Source: JBKHXF01 sp046566145 (lineage in GTDB: Bacteria > Actinomycetota > Nitriliruptoria > Nitriliruptorales > Nitriliruptoraceae). Taken from it: DNA of 64,000 bases. The stretch is from the NCBI GenBank assembly GCA_046566145.1, contig JBKHXF010000021.1:10609-74608 (forward strand), in the 5' to 3' direction. The position numbers and the translations under genes were made by a program. Position 1 is the first letter of the stretch, and each line of letters starts with the position of its first letter. The notes beneath the pieces were generated by a model that had not been told where the DNA came from, searched no databases, and saw nothing but the letters and a program-made list of their open reading frames with translations. Below are positions 34,358-42,909 of the stretch, in pieces.

Positions 34358-35254
34358 TCAGCTCGAGTGGGGACGCTCCGCCCACAGCGAGCTGCGACCG
34401 TCGCGGGCGAGCGCGATCGCCTCCGACGGGGACAGCCTGATGGGGCCGGGCCGCGAGTCGATGCGGTCGCCGTGGACCCGGACCCGCGTGCCCGGCGGGG
34501 TCGGCAGGTCCGGGGAGGGATCCTCGGCCGCGGTGGGCGCATCGGGGGCCGGTGGGTCGACGGCGGTCGGCGCGTCGGGGAGGGGACGCGACTCGACCTC
34601 GGACGGGATCGACCCCTCCTCGGCGAAGCGGGTGAGCTCCTCGGCCAGCCGAGCGAGGTCCTCGTGCCCGTCGGTCGTCGGCTCCTCGACCGGGTCGGGG
34701 GTGGCCGGGGACGGGGCCGACGACAGCGTCGTGGACCGGACCGGACGGGGTGGCGCCGACGGGGGCGGGGGTCCCAGCGTCCCGCCGGGCTGCTCGAGGT
34801 CGCGCTCGACCGCGCGCGGGACGGGACGCGGCTCGGGGGCGGGTGCCGGCTCCGGTGCCGTGGTCGGGGGTGGCGGCGGGGGTGCCCACGCGGCTGCGGG
34901 GTCGGGCGCGGGTGGCGGTGCGGGCGGTGGGAAGAGCGGGGAGTCGTCGGTGGTCCCCGTGTCCGAGCCGGGGTGCGGGGGAGGGGGGGCGGCCGAGGGG
35001 TCCGGGTGGTCGGCCGGGGGCGCGTCGCTCCGCTCGAGGTGGACGGCGTCCCACGCGTCGACGCCCTCGAAGATGGATCGGGAGGGCCGCGCGGGCGTCG
35101 CCGGTGCCGACCTGGCCGTGAAGACCGCGCCACTCGGGGGGGCGGGCTCGTCGCGACCGAGCACCTCGCGGAGGCGCCCGAGGATGCCGCGTCGTTCGTC
35201 GTCGCGAGCCAGGGCTGCGCCTCCCGGTCGTCCGCGGCAGAGGCCGACGGTCAA
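34358..35254 (-). CDS. Proline-rich low-complexity protein
   Basis: About 298 residues. A short basic amphipathic head (ERRGILGRLREVLGRDE) is followed by about 200 residues rich in proline, alanine, aspartate and threonine. A more ordered C-terminus contains HEDLARLAEELTRFAEEGS and PIRLSPSEAIALARDGRSS. I recognise no family. The frame is favoured over the opposite strand because the ends look protein-like and because it is arranged divergently from the next gene. The start is uncertain: TTG 35254 leaves a 58-base gap to the divergent gene. It may be a scaffold or adaptor; that is speculation. Confidence 0.5.
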   Translation of the reverse strand: MTVGLCRGRPGGAALARDDERRGILGRLREVLGRDEPAPPSGAVFTARSAPATPARPSRSIFEGVDAWDAVHLERSDAPPADHPDPSAAPPPPHPGSDTGTTDDSPLFPPPAPPPAPDPAAAWAPPPPPPTTAPEPAPAPEPRPVPRAVERDLEQPGGTLGPPPPSAPPRPVRSTTLSSAPSPATPDPVEEPTTDGHEDLARLAEELTRFAEEGSIPSEVESRPLPDAPTAVDPPAPDAPTAAEDPSPDLPTPPGTRVRVHGDRIDSRPGPIRLSPSEAIALARDGRSSLWAERPHSS

Positions 35255-35312
35255 GGTCCTGCCCCCACCGGCCGACGACTGTACCGAGCACAGCCCGCCG
35301 GAGGTCGCAACC

Positions 35313-36305
35313 ATGCCCCCCTCGAAGCAGGACGTCGAGCGCGTCATCGCCGCCGTACCCGGCGTGGTGTCGGCCGCGGTCGGGACCGGGGCCTCGGGCG
35401 GCAAGGGCCGCCTGCGGATCCGTCTCGAGGACGGTGTGGACGCCGTGCGGGTGTCGCAGGACGTCGCGGCGGCCCTCCACGACGAGTTCGGCATCGACGT
35501 CGACCCCGCCACCCTCGTGCCCCCGGGCGTGGTCCCGGCGGCGGTCCCGGCCTCCGTGGGCGCGGCCGGCGAGCAGGAGGTCCTCGGTGCGCTGCGCGCC
35601 GACGCCCCCCTCCGCCCCGGCACGCGGTTGCCCGACGCCGCGGACGCGGGGGCCGCACCGGCTCCCGCCGAGCCGGAGGTCGCCGAGCCGGAGGCGCAGG
35701 ACGACGCCCTCTCGCTGCAGGTCGAGGAACCCGCCGAGCCGGTGGCCCCGCCGGTGGACGACACGGAGGAGGAGACCGTGGTGCAGCTCGCCGCGGAGAC
35801 GACCGAGACGCCGGCCGAGCCGGAGTTCACCGTGCTGGACGACGGGGTGGCCGCCGACGCCGAGGACCACGTCGCGCTCACGCAGCGGGTGACCGAGGGC
35901 ACCCTGCGCCGGCCGAAGATCGAGCACGTGCAGGTGCGCCGCGACGGGCTCGAGGTCCGGGTCGAGGTGACCCTCTCGGCCGACGACGACCGGGTCGTGC
36001 GCACCGCCGTGGGGGCCAACACCCGCAAGGGCACGCTGCGCGCCGCCGTGCGTGCCACCCTCGACGCGGCGGAGGCCCTCGTCGACGCCCGGATGAAGGG
36101 CGAGCTCGAGGCCATCGACCTGGTCCACGACGGCGAGGACGACCGGTGCACCGTGACGGTCTCGCTGCTGACCCTGGCCGGCGAGGAGAAGCTCGTCGGC
36201 GTCTCGCTGACCCGCGGGGAGCCCGTGGCCGGCACCGTCCGCGCCACGCTCGACGCGATCAACCGTCGTGTCCAGCTGCTGCGGGCCGAGCTCGAGCCGG
36301 CCTGA
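35313..36305 (+). CDS. Internally duplicated alpha/beta protein of unknown function
   Basis: 330 residues in three parts. An N-terminal beta-alpha-beta unit (1-70, SKQDVERVIAAVPGVVSAAV, then KGRLRIRLEDG) is followed by an acidic proline/glutamate linker (about 112-172) and a C-terminal region (198-330) made of two similar units. Both units end in AVRATLDAAEALV or TVRATLDAINRRV after a VxVxL strand. No family is recognised. ATG 35313 is preceded by CCGGAGG and gives the full N-terminal unit. The gene is divergent from the proline-rich protein, suggesting a functional pair. Confidence 0.75.
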   Translation: MPPSKQDVERVIAAVPGVVSAAVGTGASGGKGRLRIRLEDGVDAVRVSQDVAAALHDEFGIDVDPATLVPPGVVPAAVPASVGAAGEQEVLGALRADAPLRPGTRLPDAADAGAAPAPAEPEVAEPEAQDDALSLQVEEPAEPVAPPVDDTEEETVVQLAAETTETPAEPEFTVLDDGVAADAEDHVALTQRVTEGTLRRPKIEHVQVRRDGLEVRVEVTLSADDDRVVRTAVGANTRKGTLRAAVRATLDAAEALVDARMKGELEAIDLVHDGEDDRCTVTVSLLTLAGEEKLVGVSLTRGEPVAGTVRATLDAINRRVQLLRAELEPA

Positions 36306-36347
36306 CCTCCCGTCGAGGCCACCCGGCTCCGCCCGCTGCTGGCCGCG

Positions 36348-38069
36348 TCAGCCGGGGAGGTCGAGCCGGACGTCGCGGGCGAGCGCCGCGTCGGCGGCCG
36401 CGGCCGCCCCCGGCTCCTCGAGCAGGTCGATCGGGCTCGACGCGAAGCGCTCGGCGACCGCGACCCCCCGACCGTCGCCGTCCAGGTCCAGGTCGTGCTG
36501 CGCCTGCTCGACGAGCAGCGCGGCCTGCAGGGCCCGGCCGAGCGTGAGCGCGAAGCGCCGGGCGCCGTGCTGGACGGCCTCGATGCCCGGACCCTCCATC
36601 CCGGCCAGCACCCACTGCGCGGCGTGGTCGGCGGCCGCGACGGCCTGGCCGGCGACCTTCGTCAGGCGCGGGTGGCTCGCCGCGCCGGCGGCACGGTGGA
36701 CCTCGCGGACGGTCGCGCCGAGCGCGTCGTCACGCTGCAGCGCCCGGAGCGCGTCGAGCGACAGGACGTTGGTGGTGCCCTCCCAGATCGGCAGCACCTG
36801 GGCGTCGCGCAGCAGCACCGGTAGGTGCGTGTCCTCGATGTAGCCGGCACCGCCGAACGACTCGAGCGCCTCCGAGGCCACCGCGACCGCCTGCTTGCCG
36901 GTGGTCAGCTTCGCCAGCGGCAGCAGCATCCGCAGCAGGCGCAGCTCCTCCTCGGTGGCGACGCCGTGCTCCTCGCGGCCGAGCAGCCCGACGGTGCGGA
37001 AGGTCAGCTGGGTGGCCGCCTCGGTCTCGGCCTGCATCCAGGCGAGCGTCGCCTGGTGCAACGGCTGGTCGACGAGCGCCCGACCGAACGCGACGCGGCG
37101 GGTGGCGTAGTCGCGGGCCAGCGCGGTGGCGCGGCGCATCCCGGCCGCCGACGACACCGCGTTCCAGAGCCGGGTCACGGCGAGCATCGGGGTGATGTTG
37201 CGGGTCCCGTCGGCGGGCCCGCCGACGAGGTGGGCGACGGTGCCCTCGAGTGCGAGCTCGGCCGTCGGCATCTGGCGGGTGCCGAGCTTGTCCTTCAGGC
37301 GCAGCACCCGGATGTGGTTGAGGTCGCCGGCGTCGTCGCGCACCTCGACGTAGAACATCGCGAGGCCGCGGCCGCCGTCCGGGTTCCCCTCGGGTCGGGC
37401 GAGCGTCAGGGCCATGTCAGCGGTGATCGCGGAGGTGAACCACTTGGTGCCGTGCAGCCGCCAGACCCCGTCCTCCTCGACCGCGCGGGTCTGGGAGATG
37501 CCGACGTCGGAGCCGCCGGTCCGCTCGGTCATCCACTGCCCCGAGGTCCACATCCGTTCGGGGTCCCGGGACGTGAGGCGAGGGAAGGCCCGCTCCAGCA
37601 GGTCGTCGTCGCCGTGGACCCGGATGGTCCGCGCCGCGCCGTCCGTCATCGCGAGCGGGCAGGAGTAGAGGCCCGAGGACGGGGCGAAGAGGTAGGCGAG
37701 CGCGAACTGGTGCGTGCGGGCGTGCTCGCCCCACGTGCCCTCGTACCCGGCGGCGACGACGCCCTTCTCGGCCGCGACCCGACCGATCGCGTCCCAGTGC
37801 GGGGAGGTCTCGATCCGGTCGACGCGGCGCCCCCACGCGTCGAAGCGGACCAGCCGCGGCTCGTGCGCGGCGGTGTCCAGCGCGTCGGCGTGGTCCTTCA
37901 GCGTCGTCGCGGCCAGCACGCCCATCTCGGCGAGGTCCGGCTCGATGCCGGCCAGCACGTCGGCAGGCAGGACCCGGGCGAGCATCCGGCGGAAGGCCGT
38001 GTCCTCCGTCCACTCGTCCCGCAGGCGCGGGCCGTCCTGGAAGAAGCCGGTCTGGTCCACGGTCGTCAT
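36348..38069 (-). CDS. AidB-like acyl-CoA dehydrogenase
   Basis: 573-residue acyl-CoA dehydrogenase of the larger AidB/isovaleryl-like subgroup: N-terminal FFQDGPRLRDEW, the FAD-contact WMTERTGGSDVGISQT, WFTSAI, and the C-terminal ESFGGAGYIEDTHLPVLLRD and IWEGTTNVLSLD. Relative to ordinary dehydrogenases it has an N-terminal extension and about 110 extra residues after the catalytic domain, as AidB does. E. coli AidB is induced by alkylation, but catalytic roles on branched acyl-CoAs are also known in the subgroup. ATG 38069 is the first start of the frame. It stands 42 bases from the convergent gene end. Confidence 0.88.
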   Translation of the reverse strand: MTTVDQTGFFQDGPRLRDEWTEDTAFRRMLARVLPADVLAGIEPDLAEMGVLAATTLKDHADALDTAAHEPRLVRFDAWGRRVDRIETSPHWDAIGRVAAEKGVVAAGYEGTWGEHARTHQFALAYLFAPSSGLYSCPLAMTDGAARTIRVHGDDDLLERAFPRLTSRDPERMWTSGQWMTERTGGSDVGISQTRAVEEDGVWRLHGTKWFTSAITADMALTLARPEGNPDGGRGLAMFYVEVRDDAGDLNHIRVLRLKDKLGTRQMPTAELALEGTVAHLVGGPADGTRNITPMLAVTRLWNAVSSAAGMRRATALARDYATRRVAFGRALVDQPLHQATLAWMQAETEAATQLTFRTVGLLGREEHGVATEEELRLLRMLLPLAKLTTGKQAVAVASEALESFGGAGYIEDTHLPVLLRDAQVLPIWEGTTNVLSLDALRALQRDDALGATVREVHRAAGAASHPRLTKVAGQAVAAADHAAQWVLAGMEGPGIEAVQHGARRFALTLGRALQAALLVEQAQHDLDLDGDGRGVAVAERFASSPIDLLEEPGAAAAADAALARDVRLDLPG

Positions 38070-38111
38070 CGCGAGGCTCCCGCGCGGTGGAACGATGTGG
38101 GCCAGAGCGTA

Positions 38112-38146
38112 CCGAGGGGCCCGACCTCGCCGGCCGGGCCCCTCGG
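38112..38146 (-). terminator. Hairpin terminator after the surface protein gene
   Basis: CCGAGGGGCCCG and CGGGCCCCTCGG (12 pairs) enclose an 11-base loop, 26 bases beyond the stop of the minus-strand surface protein and before the start of the AidB-like gene. Confidence 0.75.
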
Positions 38147-38171
38147 GGGTGGTGCGGTGGTGCGGGTGGTG

Positions 38172-41100
38172 TCAGCCGACCCGACGGCGGGTGCGCAGGA
38201 CCGTCCCCGCGCCGGCGGCCAGCGCGCCGGCGGCGAGCAGGAGCAGCAGCCCCGAGCTCGCACCGGTGCGGGCGAGCGCGCCGGCACCGACGCTCGGCGT
38301 GACGACGGTCGAGCCGCCGCCCATGCCGGGGGTGACCGGGTCGCTGCCGCCACCGGCCTCGCCACCACCACCGCCGGCCTCGCCGCCACCGCCACCGCCG
38401 TCCCCGCCGGGGTCGACCGCGGCGGCGGCGACCTCGACCGAGCCGGCATCGCAGGCGTCGCCGACGGGCCGTGCGGAGCCACGCTGGTCGATCGTGACGC
38501 CGCCGCAGTCGGAGACGAGGTCGACCGCAGGCGACGTCGCCGCCGGCGCGGCGGTGTCGGTCGGGCCGCCGTTGTCCTGGACCGGACCCAGCTGCGGGTC
38601 CCCGACGACGTCGTCGGCACCGTCCAGCGCGCACGAGTCGTCCGAGGTCACGTTCGACCCGAGCGAGACGATGTCGCCGTCGCAGGCATCGGTCTCGTCG
38701 ATGATGGACGCGACCACCTCGATGGTCCCCGGCTCCTCGGCGGTCCCGGTGGCAAGGGCGTTGCCCGTCCCGGAGACGGCCGCGCTGCCGACCGACGCGA
38801 CGCTCGGCCCGTCGGACGGGGCCTCGACCCGGTTGCCGGTCGTCGTGACGAACTCGAGCAGCCCGACCGCGCTGGTGTAGAACGCGCCGCCCGCCACGCC
38901 GGCGACGTTGCCGGCGAAGGTCGAGTTGAGCGCGAGCACCTCACCGGTGGCGCCGTACGCGCCGCCACCCTCGCCGCCGGCGCGGTTGTCCTGCAGGGTC
39001 ACGCCGTCGAGCAGGACGGTGCCGTCGTTGATGTTGTTGTAGACGCCGCCACCATCCCGCTGCGCGACGTTGCCGACGAGCGTCGAGTCGACCACCTCCA
39101 TGAGGCCTGCGTCGTTCCACAGGGCGCCGCCGTCACGGCTCGCGTTGTTGCCCTCGAAGTACGAGAGGTCGATCAGCGAGTCGCCGGCACCGGTGATGTG
39201 GATCGCGCCACCGTTGCCCGGGTTCGCGCCCGTCGAGTTGCCGACGAAGTCCGACCCGGCCACCTCGAGCACGAGGGCGTCCGCGGCCCCGCCGGTGATC
39301 TCGACGGCCCCGCCGGCGCGCAGCGCCGAGTTGCCCTCGAACGTGGAGCCGGAGACGACGAGGCTGGCCGCGCCCATGCTCGGGCCACCGTCGCTGAGGA
39401 TGGCGCCGCCGGACGTCGCCGCGGGCGCGCCGCCCCCGGTGACGTTGGCGGTGCCGTCGGCGACGTTGTCGGTGAAGGTGCTCCCGGTGACGACGAGGGT
39501 CCCGCCGTTGGCGAACAGCGCGCCGCCGCCCTCGGTGGCGGTGGTCCCCTCGGCACGGTTCGCCGTGAACGTCGAGCCGGTGACGGTCATGACGCCGAGC
39601 CCGTTCCACGCGCCACCACCCTCGGAGGCGGCGACGTTGTCGGAGAAGCTCGAGCCGGTGATCGTCGAGTCGCCCTGGCCGGTGATGTGGATGCCACCAC
39701 CGTTGCCCGGGCTCGCGCCCGTCGAGTTGGCGGTGAAGGTGGTGTCGTCGACGGTCAGCACGGTGGCGCCGGCCGTCCCGGCCGTCACCTCGATGCCGCC
39801 TCCGGCGCGGACCGCGGTGTTCCCGCGCTCCGGGGAGCCGATCGTGGAACCGGTGACGGTCAGGGTGCCGCCGTCGGAGAGGATGCCGCCACCCGAGCCC
39901 GCGGCCCCGTCGGCGACGTTGCGCGTGACGGTGGAGTCCGTGACGACGAGCGTGCCGCCGGCGTTGAACAGGCCGCCGCCGCCCTCGTTGGCGGCCACGC
40001 CCGAGGCGGTGTTGCCGTCGATCGTCACGCCGGTGACGGTCATCGTCCCGGTGCCGTTCCACAGGCCGCCGCCCTCGGCGGACGCGGTGTTGTTCGTGAC
40101 CTCACCACCGGTGACGGTGGCCGCGACCGCGCCGGTGAGGTGGAGCCCGCCACCGTTGCCGGGGCGCGCCCCCGTGGTGTTGCCGTCGAGGGTGACGGCG
40201 GTCAGCGTGACGGTGGACGCGGCGTTCGCCGCGGTCGCCTCGATGCCGCCGCCGGCGCGGACCGCGGAGTTGCCGGTGATGGTGGTGCCGTCGACCTCGA
40301 GCGTGCCGCCGTCGACGAGGATGCCGCCGCCGGAGCCCGCGGTCGGGGCGGTGCCGCCGTCGCCGGTCGCACGGTTGTCGCTGATCGTCCCGCCGGTCAC
40401 GCGCAGGACGCCGGACGCGCCCTCGACGTGCAGGCCGCCACCGCCGGCGTTGGCCGCCTGGCCCTCGGCGACGTTGCCGTCGACGAGCACGTCGGTGAGC
40501 GTCATGGTGCCGGCCGCGACCCAGGCGCCACCGCCCTCGAGGGCCGCGGTGTTGGCGACGAGGCTGCCGCCCTCGATGGTCGTCACGCTGGTGGCGCCGG
40601 CGGCGTGCACGCCGCCGCCGTTGCCGGGTGCCGAGCCCGTGAGGTTGTTCGAGACGGTGACACGGGTCAGGACGACCGTGCCGCCCGTGTTCTCCACGCC
40701 ACCGCCGGCGCGGACCGCCGAGTTGCCGGTGATGACCGCGTCGGTGACCGTGACGTTCCCCGCGGCGAGCACGCGGATGCCACCGCCGTTCAGCGAAGCG
40801 GCGTCCACATCGGAGTCCGCGTTGCCGTCGGCGATGGTGACGCCGGAGATCGACACGGTGCCGCTGCGCACGTCGATGACCCGGTCGGTGCCGTTGCCGT
40901 CGATCGAGGTCGTGCCCGCGCCGGCCCCGACGAGCGTGATGTCGGAGGTGATGTCGAGGTCGCCGGTCGCGCTGCCGTTCTCGTTCGCGCCGGTGAGCGA
41001 GAGCACGTGGATCCCGGCCGGCAGGGAGATCGTGTCCGACCCTGCGAGGGCGTTCGCCTCCATGATCGCCGCGCGCAGCGAGCACGCCCCGCCGGCGTCG

Positions 41101-41273
41101 GCGCAGGTCCCGTCGCCCGGGTTGGCGTCGACGGAGTCGACCGTCGTGTCGACCGTGAAGTCGGCCGCGAGGGCGGCGCTGGTGGGCAGGGCGGTCGCGA
41201 GACCGGCGACGAGCGTCGCCAGTCCGAGCGCCGCGCCGGAGCGCCTGGGAGCGCTGCGGTGGGTGCGTGACAC
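38172..41273 (-). CDS. Cell-wall-anchored beta-helix surface protein (CSLREA type)
   Basis: 1033 residues. Signal peptide (1-37), then a CSLREA-type N-terminal domain (CSLRAAI at 64-70), and a right-handed parallel beta-helix from about 85 to 820 made of short GG-rich coils. Four super-repeats start at N184, N335, N485 and N648 with N[ST]A[VL]RAGG. A choice-of-anchor-type end domain (850-945) has four cysteines. A Gly/Glu linker, the sortase motif LARTG (1000-1004), a membrane helix and an RTRRR tail follow. GTG 41273 has GGAGGGG upstream and begins a proper signal peptide. It is likely a wall-linked adhesin or polysaccharide-binding protein. Confidence 0.87.
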   Translation of the reverse strand: MSRTHRSAPRRSGAALGLATLVAGLATALPTSAALAADFTVDTTVDSVDANPGDGTCADAGGACSLRAAIMEANALAGSDTISLPAGIHVLSLTGANENGSATGDLDITSDITLVGAGAGTTSIDGNGTDRVIDVRSGTVSISGVTIADGNADSDVDAASLNGGGIRVLAAGNVTVTDAVITGNSAVRAGGGVENTGGTVVLTRVTVSNNLTGSAPGNGGGVHAAGATSVTTIEGGSLVANTAALEGGGAWVAAGTMTLTDVLVDGNVAEGQAANAGGGGLHVEGASGVLRVTGGTISDNRATGDGGTAPTAGSGGGILVDGGTLEVDGTTITGNSAVRAGGGIEATAANAASTVTLTAVTLDGNTTGARPGNGGGLHLTGAVAATVTGGEVTNNTASAEGGGLWNGTGTMTVTGVTIDGNTASGVAANEGGGGLFNAGGTLVVTDSTVTRNVADGAAGSGGGILSDGGTLTVTGSTIGSPERGNTAVRAGGGIEVTAGTAGATVLTVDDTTFTANSTGASPGNGGGIHITGQGDSTITGSSFSDNVAASEGGGAWNGLGVMTVTGSTFTANRAEGTTATEGGGALFANGGTLVVTGSTFTDNVADGTANVTGGGAPAATSGGAILSDGGPSMGAASLVVSGSTFEGNSALRAGGAVEITGGAADALVLEVAGSDFVGNSTGANPGNGGAIHITGAGDSLIDLSYFEGNNASRDGGALWNDAGLMEVVDSTLVGNVAQRDGGGVYNNINDGTVLLDGVTLQDNRAGGEGGGAYGATGEVLALNSTFAGNVAGVAGGAFYTSAVGLLEFVTTTGNRVEAPSDGPSVASVGSAAVSGTGNALATGTAEEPGTIEVVASIIDETDACDGDIVSLGSNVTSDDSCALDGADDVVGDPQLGPVQDNGGPTDTAAPAATSPAVDLVSDCGGVTIDQRGSARPVGDACDAGSVEVAAAAVDPGGDGGGGGGEAGGGGGEAGGGSDPVTPGMGGGSTVVTPSVGAGALARTGASSGLLLLLAAGALAAGAGTVLRTRRRVG

Positions 41274-41425
41274 GGTGGGGTCCCCTCCGGACGTGGCGCG
41301 TGCCGGCAGCGCGGTCGCTCCCGGTCTGCGCGCCCTTCCACGACGCCCACGGCCACCCCCGCGGGGTGACCGGCGCGTCGCCGCGGGTGGTCCGGAGCCC
41401 CCGCAGCGCGGGATGGGCCGATTTC

Positions 41426-41441
41426 TGTGGTTCGCGCCACA
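41426..41441. promoter_or_regulatory. TGTG-N8-CACA palindrome upstream of the surface protein
   Basis: TGTGGTTCGCGCCACA lies in an unusually AT-containing patch 153 bases before the surface protein start and 45 bases beyond the end of the TrmH-type gene. The form recalls CRP- or Rex-type sites, but no such regulator is encoded nearby and the match is partial. Confidence 0.3.
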
Positions 41442-41485
41442 ACGGGGGTCGCGCGGGGCGGGACCGGCGGCGGCGACCGGCCCGG

Positions 41486-42232
41486 TCACCCGGCGTACAG
41501 CGCCACGGCCACCGCGGTCGCGAGGTTGAGGCTCGACACCCCGCTGCGCATCGGGATCGACACGACGAGGTCGGCGCGCCGGCGGACGTCGTCGGACAGC
41601 CCGTGGCGCTCCGTGCCGAACGCGAGCAGCCCCCGCGCCGGCAGCGCGCCGGCGGCCAACGCGATCCCGCCGGCGTCGAACGCGACCAGCGGCCGGTCGT
41701 GCGCGACGGCGTCGAGGTCGGCCACCCCGCCGGCGAGCCGGGCGGTCCGGACCGCGAGCTGCAGGCCCGCCGCGCCGCGCACGGCCGAGGGGTGCCACGG
41801 GTCGGCGCGCCCCGTGGTGAGCACGCCGCCGGCGCCGGCGGCCGCCGCGACCCGGACGACCGCGCCGAGGTTGCCGAGGTGCGTCGGGTCCTCGAGCAGC
41901 ACCACCGGGGCGGGTGCCGGGTCGGTGAGGACGGCGGCCACGTCCACGTGGGGCCGGCGGCACACTCCGAGCGCCGGCGACGGCAGCGGCCCACCGGTGA
42001 CCGCGTCCCACGTGTCGGGGTCGACCGGCGTGGCGTCGAGCGGGGCGAGGTCCGGGGCGAGCTCGTCGACCAGGCGGGCGAGGGCCCCGGCGTCAGGGGT
42101 GAGCAGCAGCTCGAGCTCGGCGCCGAACCGCCGAGCGTGCTTCACGGCGTGCAGGCCCTCGAGCACGACCCTCGTCCGGTCGGCCCGGGCCCCGCGCACC
42201 GCCGCGACGAGGCCGTCGTACCCTCGCCCCAT
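41486..42232 (-). CDS. TrmH/SpoU-family RNA 2'-O-methyltransferase
   Basis: 248 residues. The SPOUT C-terminal domain has the three motifs VVLLEDPTHLGNLGAVVRVA (motif 1), LAFGTERHGLSDD (motif 2) and SIPMRSGVSSLNLATAVAVA (motif 3), which form the knotted SAM site. The N-terminal part (RVVLEGLHAVKHARRFGAEL) is the RNA-binding L30e-like domain. It methylates ribose in tRNA or rRNA; the exact nucleotide is unknown. ATG 42232 overlaps the divergent fxsA start by two bases and has no Shine-Dalgarno, so a slightly later start is possible. Confidence 0.86.
   Translation of the reverse strand: MGRGYDGLVAAVRGARADRTRVVLEGLHAVKHARRFGAELELLLTPDAGALARLVDELAPDLAPLDATPVDPDTWDAVTGGPLPSPALGVCRRPHVDVAAVLTDPAPAPVVLLEDPTHLGNLGAVVRVAAAAGAGGVLTTGRADPWHPSAVRGAAGLQLAVRTARLAGGVADLDAVAHDRPLVAFDAGGIALAAGALPARGLLAFGTERHGLSDDVRRRADLVVSIPMRSGVSSLNLATAVAVALYAG
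42219..42224 (+). promoter_or_regulatory. -10 element giving a leaderless fxsA message
   Basis: TACCCT ends 6 bases before the fxsA ATG, so a transcript would begin at or next to the start codon. No Shine-Dalgarno is present upstream, consistent with leaderless translation. The element lies inside the 5' part of the TrmH-type gene. Confidence 0.45.
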
Positions 42233-42773
42233 GCCGCTGCTGCTGTTCGTCGCCTTCATCGCCGTCCCGCTGGTCGAGCTGTTCGTCATCGGGCAGGTCG
42301 CCGACGTGATCGGGCTCGGCTGGACCATCCTGCTGCTCGTCGCCGACAGCCTCCTCGGTGCGGTGCTCGTGCGCAACGAGGGCCGGCGGGCGTGGCAGGC
42401 GTTCCGGACGGCGTTGTCCAACGCGCGCTGGCCCGGCGACGAGGTGGCCCAGGGGGCGCTGGTGCTCGTGGGTGGTGCGCTGCTGCTCACCCCCGGCTTC
42501 GTGACCGACGTGCTCGGTCTGCTGCTCGTCGCCCCGCCCAGCCGCCGCGTGCTGTCGAAGGTGCTGCGGGTCCGGCTCGGCGGCCCCGTCGTGGTCGTCG
42601 ACGGGCTCGGCTCGCGCTGGAACCAGGTCCGTGACCGCAGCGATGCGGCCGCCGGCGCCGACCCGCGGGCCCCCCGCGACGGGGACGCCGGGGACGACGA
42701 CGGGCCCGCCACCGTCGACGTCGAGGTGCTGCGGGTCGAGCGAGACGACCCGCCGGCGGTCGGCAGGGCCTGA
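42231..42773 (+). CDS. fxsA: FxsA-family membrane protein
   Basis: 180 residues. The FxsA domain covers about 1-125: MPLLLFVAFIAVPLVELFVI (with the conserved PLxE), GLGWTILLLVADSLLGAVLVR, and the third hydrophobic pair LVLVGGALLLTPGFVTDVLG. The hydrophilic C-terminal tail is acidic. E. coli FxsA relieves phage T7 exclusion by F; the normal role in bacteria is unknown. ATG 42231 is fixed by the conserved N-terminus and overlaps the start of the divergent methyltransferase by two bases. Confidence 0.88.
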   Translation: MPLLLFVAFIAVPLVELFVIGQVADVIGLGWTILLLVADSLLGAVLVRNEGRRAWQAFRTALSNARWPGDEVAQGALVLVGGALLLTPGFVTDVLGLLLVAPPSRRVLSKVLRVRLGGPVVVVDGLGSRWNQVRDRSDAAAGADPRAPRDGDAGDDDGPATVDVEVLRVERDDPPAVGRA

Positions 42774-42831
42774 CGCCTCGGTCCCCGACCATCCGTCCCG
42801 GCTCGGTTCGGGTCCGCGCAGGGCTGCTTGC

Positions 42832-42837
42832 TAGCGT
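42832..42837 (+). promoter_or_regulatory. Putative -10 element of ccr
   Basis: TAGCGT lies 72 bases before the ccr GTG, in a 136-base gap that follows fxsA. It matches the leader hexamers found elsewhere in the window. Confidence 0.3.
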
Positions 42838-42909
42838 TCGCACGCGGTCGGCCAGGGGATCGGGAGCCCCGGCCGGACGACGCCCAGCCGACGCACACAG
42901 GAGCGCCGC

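Noticed and set aside
35255..36322. Upstream extension of the minus-strand proline-rich gene across the duplicated protein
   Set aside because: The extension is antisense to the 35313-36305 gene, Ser/Arg-rich and without domain character; the frame becomes protein-like only below about 35254.
36825..41270. Very long plus-strand open frame opposite the AidB-like and surface-protein genes
   Set aside because: It is antisense to two well-supported genes; its translation is Arg/Gly/Ala-rich with no domain. It arises from the codon bias of high-GC DNA.
38172..41273. Repeated GG-rich coils taken as a possible CRISPR or DNA repeat array
   Set aside because: The repeats are in frame within a coding region, degenerate at DNA level and explained by beta-helix coils.
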